A DNA stretch of 9,307 bases, from NCBI GenBank assembly GCA_043782425.1, contig JAYWAM010000313.1:1-9307 (forward strand). Reading direction: 5' to 3'. A program made the position numbers and the translations under genes. Of this stretch, positions 7,216 to 9,307 are shown piece after piece (position 1 is the stretch's first letter; every line of letters starts with the position of its first letter). The stretch is from JAYWAM01 sp043782425 (GTDB lineage Bacteria > Pseudomonadota > Gammaproteobacteria > Burkholderiales > Usitatibacteraceae). The notes below the pieces were generated by a model that did no database searches, was not told the origin of the DNA, and worked only from the letters and a program-made list of their open reading frames with translations.

Positions 7216-7244
7216 ATTGTAACGGAGTGTGTGGGAAGTGTTGT
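7216..7244 (-). promoter_or_regulatory. Candidate promoter of the DUF898-M48-synthetase-yciA operon
   Basis: On the minus strand, TACAAT (7221-7216, one mismatch to the -10 consensus) lies 17 bases after ACAACA (7244-7239, matching only the last half of TTGACA). Predicted transcription start is near 7208, giving a leader of about 40 bases. The -35 is weak, so an activator or a different start is possible. No operator is recognised; bases 7245-7357 hold no gene or structure I can support. Confidence 0.45.
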
Positions 7245-7357
7245 GGCTGTGCATGTGTCGGCTTGCACAACGCCGGTTACAGAAGACTTACACCACGGCT
7301 TATTTTTCGAAGGAAATTGCGTTTGGCGTCGAAACGGAAAAATGGCTGAATTAGCAA

Positions 7358-7386
7358 TTGACAGGTTGTTGCCGCTCGCGTAACTT
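7358..7386 (+). promoter_or_regulatory. sigma70-type promoter of metX-metW
   Basis: A perfect TTGACA (7358-7363) is followed by a 17-base spacer and TAACTT (7381-7386), which keeps the three most important -10 positions (TAnnnT). Transcription would start at about 7392-7394, exactly where the first stem of the SAM-II aptamer begins. That agreement between two independent signals makes both calls stronger. Confidence 0.8.
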
Positions 7387-7393
7387 TCGGGTT

Positions 7394-7455
7394 GCGCCGA
7401 TTTGAAAATCAGCTTGCGGGCGCTGAGGTGAAAACCTCTAAATTCCGCTAAAGCG
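7394..7455 (+). promoter_or_regulatory. SAM-II (SAM-alpha) riboswitch aptamer upstream of metX
   Basis: Senses S-adenosylmethionine and lowers metX expression. Stem P1 pairs GCGCC (7394-7398) with GGCGC (7419-7423). Its loop begins with the conserved GATTT (7399-7403), whose uridines line the SAM site in known SAM-II structures. The loop's TTGC (7414-7417) pairs with GCTAA (7447-7451) to form the pseudoknot, leaving the conserved U (7449) free; the pairing can extend from GC (7412-7413) to GC (7453-7454). The conserved TAAA is at 7439-7442. A 5-bp hairpin with a GAAA loop (7425-7438) is inserted between P1 and TAAA. All landmarks of the class occur in the right order before a homoserine acyltransferase gene, the classic target. 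Confidence 0.85.
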
Positions 7456-7471
7456 TGCCCGAGAATTCTCG

Positions 7472-7506
7472 AAGCCCGATTAGCCGACAAGCTGATCGGG
7501 CTTTTT
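7472..7506 (+). terminator. Intrinsic terminator / expression platform of the metX riboswitch
   Basis: Bases 7472-7484 pair with 7491-7503 in a 13-bp stem (one G-U) around the loop CGACAA, followed by a T-run at 7502-7506. The run ends four bases before the metX ATG, and no gene ends upstream on this strand, so the hairpin must act as a conditional terminator for the aptamer. It has no T-run on the opposite side and so works only toward metX. Confidence 0.88.
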
Positions 7507-7509
7507 ATT

Positions 7510-8640
7510 ATGACTGCCGCACCGCAATCCGTTGGAATCGTCTCGCCCAGCCGCGCCGTCTTCGATACGCCGCTGCGCCTGCGCTCGGGCGCCGTGCTGG
7601 AACGCTATGAGCTGGTGTACGAAACCTACGGCGCATTGAACGCGGAGCGCTCCAATGCCATCCTCATCTGTCATGCGCTGAATGCCTCGCATCATGTGGC
7701 TGGCGTTTATGCGGGAGAGCCTGCCAATGTCGGCTGGTGGGACAACATGGTAGGCCCGGGCAAGCCGGTCGATACCACGCGCTTTTTTGTCATCGGCGTA
7801 AACAATCTCGGCTCGTGCTTCGGCTCGACCGGCCCGCTTTCGCTTAACCCGGCCACAGGCAAGGCGTATGGCGCGGACTTTCCCATGGTGATGGTGGAAG
7901 ACTGGGTGGATGCGCAAGCGCGGCTCGCCGACCAGCTCGGCATCCGCCAGTTTGCCGCAGTCATGGGCGGCAGCCTGGGCGGCATGCAGGCGCTGGCGTG
8001 GGCGACGCGCTACCCGCAGCGCATCCGCCATGCGCTGGTGATTGCCGCTGCGCCCAATCTTTCGGCACAGAATATCGCCTTCAATGAAGTGGCGCGCCAC
8101 GCCATCGTATCGGACCCGGATTTTCATCAAGGTCATTTCACCGAACATGGCGTGAAGCCGCGCCAGGGGTTGCGCGTGGCGCGCATGATCGGCCACATCA
8201 CTTACATTTCCGATGAACAGATGGCGCGCAAATTCGGCCGTCAGTTGCGCACCGGGCTTAACTATACTTTCGAACCCGAATTTCAGATCGAATCTTACCT
8301 GCGCTATCAGGGCGAAAAATTTTCCGAGTACTTCGATGCCAACACCTATCTGCGTATCACCAAGGCGCTCGATTACTTTGATCCGGCCGCTGAAACCGGC
8401 GGTGATTTGCGCAAAGCGCTGGCGCCTGCCAGCGCCGCATTTCTGGTGATTTCCTTCACCACAGACTGGCGCTTCGCGCCCGAGCGCTCGCGCGAAATCG
8501 TCAAGGCGTTAATCGACAACGAACGCGATGTCACTTACGCCGAAATCGCCGCGCCCCACGGCCACGACGCTTTTCTGCTCGAAGAGGAGAGTTATCTCAA
8601 TCTGGTGCGCACCTATCTGCAAGCGCGGGTGAGCCTATGA
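7510..8640 (+). CDS. metX: Homoserine O-acyltransferase MetX (acetyl- or succinyl-)
   Basis: Transfers an acyl group from acyl-CoA to homoserine, committing it to methionine synthesis. It is an alpha/beta hydrolase-fold enzyme of 376 residues, the usual length. Visible motifs are CHALNASHHVAG (54-65), NNLGSCFGSTGP (98-109), the nucleophile elbow GGSLGGMQ with Ser155, Asp319 in FTTDW and His352 in PHGHDAFLLE, which together give the catalytic triad. Many betaproteobacterial MetX enzymes use succinyl-CoA (MetXS) although most relatives use acetyl-CoA; I cannot settle this here. ATG at 7510 is the only plausible start, yet it follows the terminator T-run directly and lacks a clear Shine-Dalgarno sequence. 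The gene overlaps metW by ATGA and is controlled by the SAM-II leader. Confidence 0.96.
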   Translation: MTAAPQSVGIVSPSRAVFDTPLRLRSGAVLERYELVYETYGALNAERSNAILICHALNASHHVAGVYAGEPANVGWWDNMVGPGKPVDTTRFFVIGVNNLGSCFGSTGPLSLNPATGKAYGADFPMVMVEDWVDAQARLADQLGIRQFAAVMGGSLGGMQALAWATRYPQRIRHALVIAAAPNLSAQNIAFNEVARHAIVSDPDFHQGHFTEHGVKPRQGLRVARMIGHITYISDEQMARKFGRQLRTGLNYTFEPEFQIESYLRYQGEKFSEYFDANTYLRITKALDYFDPAAETGGDLRKALAPASAAFLVISFTTDWRFAPERSREIVKALIDNERDVTYAEIAAPHGHDAFLLEEESYLNLVRTYLQARVSL

Positions 8641-9230
8641 TGTCGCGCCCCGATTTTCGCGCCATTGTCGGCTGGATTGCGCCGCGTTCGCGCGTGCTCG
8701 ACCTGGGGTGCGGCGATGGCACGCTGCTGGCGCACCTGACGCGCGAAAAACAGGTGCGTGCTTACGGCATTGAAATCGACCACGCATCGGTGGTGAGTTG
8801 CGTCGCCAACGGCGTCAATGTTTTGCAACGCGACCTGGAAGGCGGGCTGGCGGAATTCGACGATCAGTCGTTCGATTACGTGATTCTTTCCCAAACGCTA
8901 CAGGCGATGCGCCATACCGAGCAGACAGTGAGCGAGATGCTGCGCGTGGGACGCGAAGCGATTGTCACCTTTCCCAACTTCGGCTACTGGCGTCACCGCT
9001 TGGATATTTTGCGCGGCCGCATGCCGGTGTCCGACAGCCTGCCCTACCAGTGGTATAACACGCCTAACATCCACCTTTGCACGCTCAAGGATTTCGAAGG
9101 CCTGTGCGCCAAACTGAAAGTGAATGTGGTCGAGCGCGTGGTGCTGACCGAGGGACGAGCCGTGACGCTGCTGCCCAATCTGCTGGGGGACCTGGCGGTG
9201 TATCGCTGTAAACTATTGAGCATTCCCTAA
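8637..9230 (+). CDS. metW: MetW, methionine biosynthesis protein (class I methyltransferase fold)
   Basis: MetW is the conserved partner of MetX in many proteobacteria and is needed for, or modulates, homoserine acylation; a methyltransferase reaction has not been firmly assigned. The 197 residues are full length. Motif I of the SAM-binding Rossmann fold is VLDLGCGDGTLL (20-31), motif II is YGIEID (43-48), and the family signatures LSQTLQAM (84-91), TFPNFGYWRHR (111-121) and SLPYQWYNTPNIH (134-146) are present. The first ATG (8637) overlaps the metX stop as ATGA, and a second ATG follows immediately at 8640; the GGGTGAG just upstream makes either usable, so one residue is uncertain. Co-transcription with metX places it under the same SAM control. 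Confidence 0.95.
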   Translation: MMSRPDFRAIVGWIAPRSRVLDLGCGDGTLLAHLTREKQVRAYGIEIDHASVVSCVANGVNVLQRDLEGGLAEFDDQSFDYVILSQTLQAMRHTEQTVSEMLRVGREAIVTFPNFGYWRHRLDILRGRMPVSDSLPYQWYNTPNIHLCTLKDFEGLCAKLKVNVVERVVLTEGRAVTLLPNLLGDLAVYRCKLLSIP

Positions 9231-9256
9231 TTAGTGACAGCCCACCCTCACCCCAG

Positions 9257-9288
9257 CCCTCTCCCGCCCAAGCGGGAGAGGGGGTTTT
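9257..9288 (+). terminator. Hairpin repeat after metW, likely terminator
   Basis: CCCTCTCCCGC (9257-9267) and GCGGGAGAGGG (9272-9282) form a perfect 11-bp stem with a CCAA loop, followed by GG and TTTT (9285-9288). It lies 26 bases past the metW stop. The T-run is short, so termination may be partial. It is the second copy of the arm sequences found at 874-909, and the C-rich lead-in CCCTCACCCC (9244-9253) is usual for this dispersed repeat type. Confidence 0.65.
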
Positions 9289-9307
9289 CTCCCTCTCCAC
9301 CGGAACG

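Noticed and set aside
7111..7383. 90-residue plus-strand frame between the divergent operons
   Set aside because: No ribosome site or family resemblance; it overlaps the DUF898 start and the metX promoter.
7399..7410. GATTT...AAATC as an independent hairpin
   Set aside because: The loop would be only two to four bases and the pairing would use the conserved SAM-binding uridines; it is at most a competing fold in the absence of ligand.
7170..7490. Upstream extension of the DUF898 frame to 7490 on the minus strand
   Set aside because: The extra 107 residues have no membrane-protein or family character and would be antisense to the metX riboswitch and promoter. A strong ribosome site lies right before ATG 7169.
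7480..8196. Long minus-strand open frame opposite metX
   Set aside because: A shadow of the metX codon pattern; Arg/His/Ala-rich, no motif, and it reads through the terminator stem.

Overview
The window reads as a chromosomal segment of a proteobacterium, most likely a betaproteobacterium (an autotroph-like Nitrosomonadales/Gallionella/Thiobacillus-type lineage is my guess, not a proof). The reasons are the metX-metW pair, a PykA-type pyruvate kinase beside gap, a DUF898/YjgN gene beside an M48 peptidase, moderately high GC, and intergenic REP-like palindromes. All genes look intact except gap, which is cut by the left edge. There is no phage, insertion sequence, CRISPR array, tRNA or rRNA.

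Layout: (1) 1-2365, plus strand: the 3' part of gap (glyceraldehyde-3-phosphate dehydrogenase), then pyk (pyruvate kinase), separated by a hairpin repeat; pgk is absent from between them. (2) 2366-2687: a gene-free stretch between convergent operons, holding two inverted-pair (BIME-like) palindromic repeats and a three-copy 9-bp tandem repeat. The second pair appears to provide a terminator for each operon. (3) 7169-2688, minus strand: a compact four-gene operon of DUF898 membrane protein, membrane-anchored M48 metallopeptidase, long-chain acyl-CoA synthetase and YciA-type acyl-CoA thioesterase, joined by 1-nt and 4-nt overlaps and one 26-nt gap. (4) 7170-7509: a divergent regulatory region. 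The minus side has a modest promoter for the DUF898 operon. The plus side has a good sigma70-type promoter whose predicted start falls at the base of a SAM-II (SAM-alpha) riboswitch, followed by a strong intrinsic terminator that ends four bases before the metX start codon. (5) 7510-9230, plus strand: metX-metW, overlapping by ATGA, followed by a terminator-like hairpin repeat.

How the parts work together: gap and pyk serve lower glycolysis. metX acylates homoserine, the first committed step of methionine synthesis, and metW is its usual partner. S-adenosylmethionine, the downstream product, can shut the pair off through the leader RNA. In the minus-strand operon the last two genes make and hydrolyse acyl-CoA, and the first two are membrane proteins of uncertain role; the linkage suggests a membrane or lipid housekeeping function, but that is inference.

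The most interesting element is the complete metX control region (promoter, SAM-II aptamer with an extra GAAA-capped hairpin, candidate antiterminator, terminator, and a start codon without a clear Shine-Dalgarno sequence). I did not find a convincing wholly new system.
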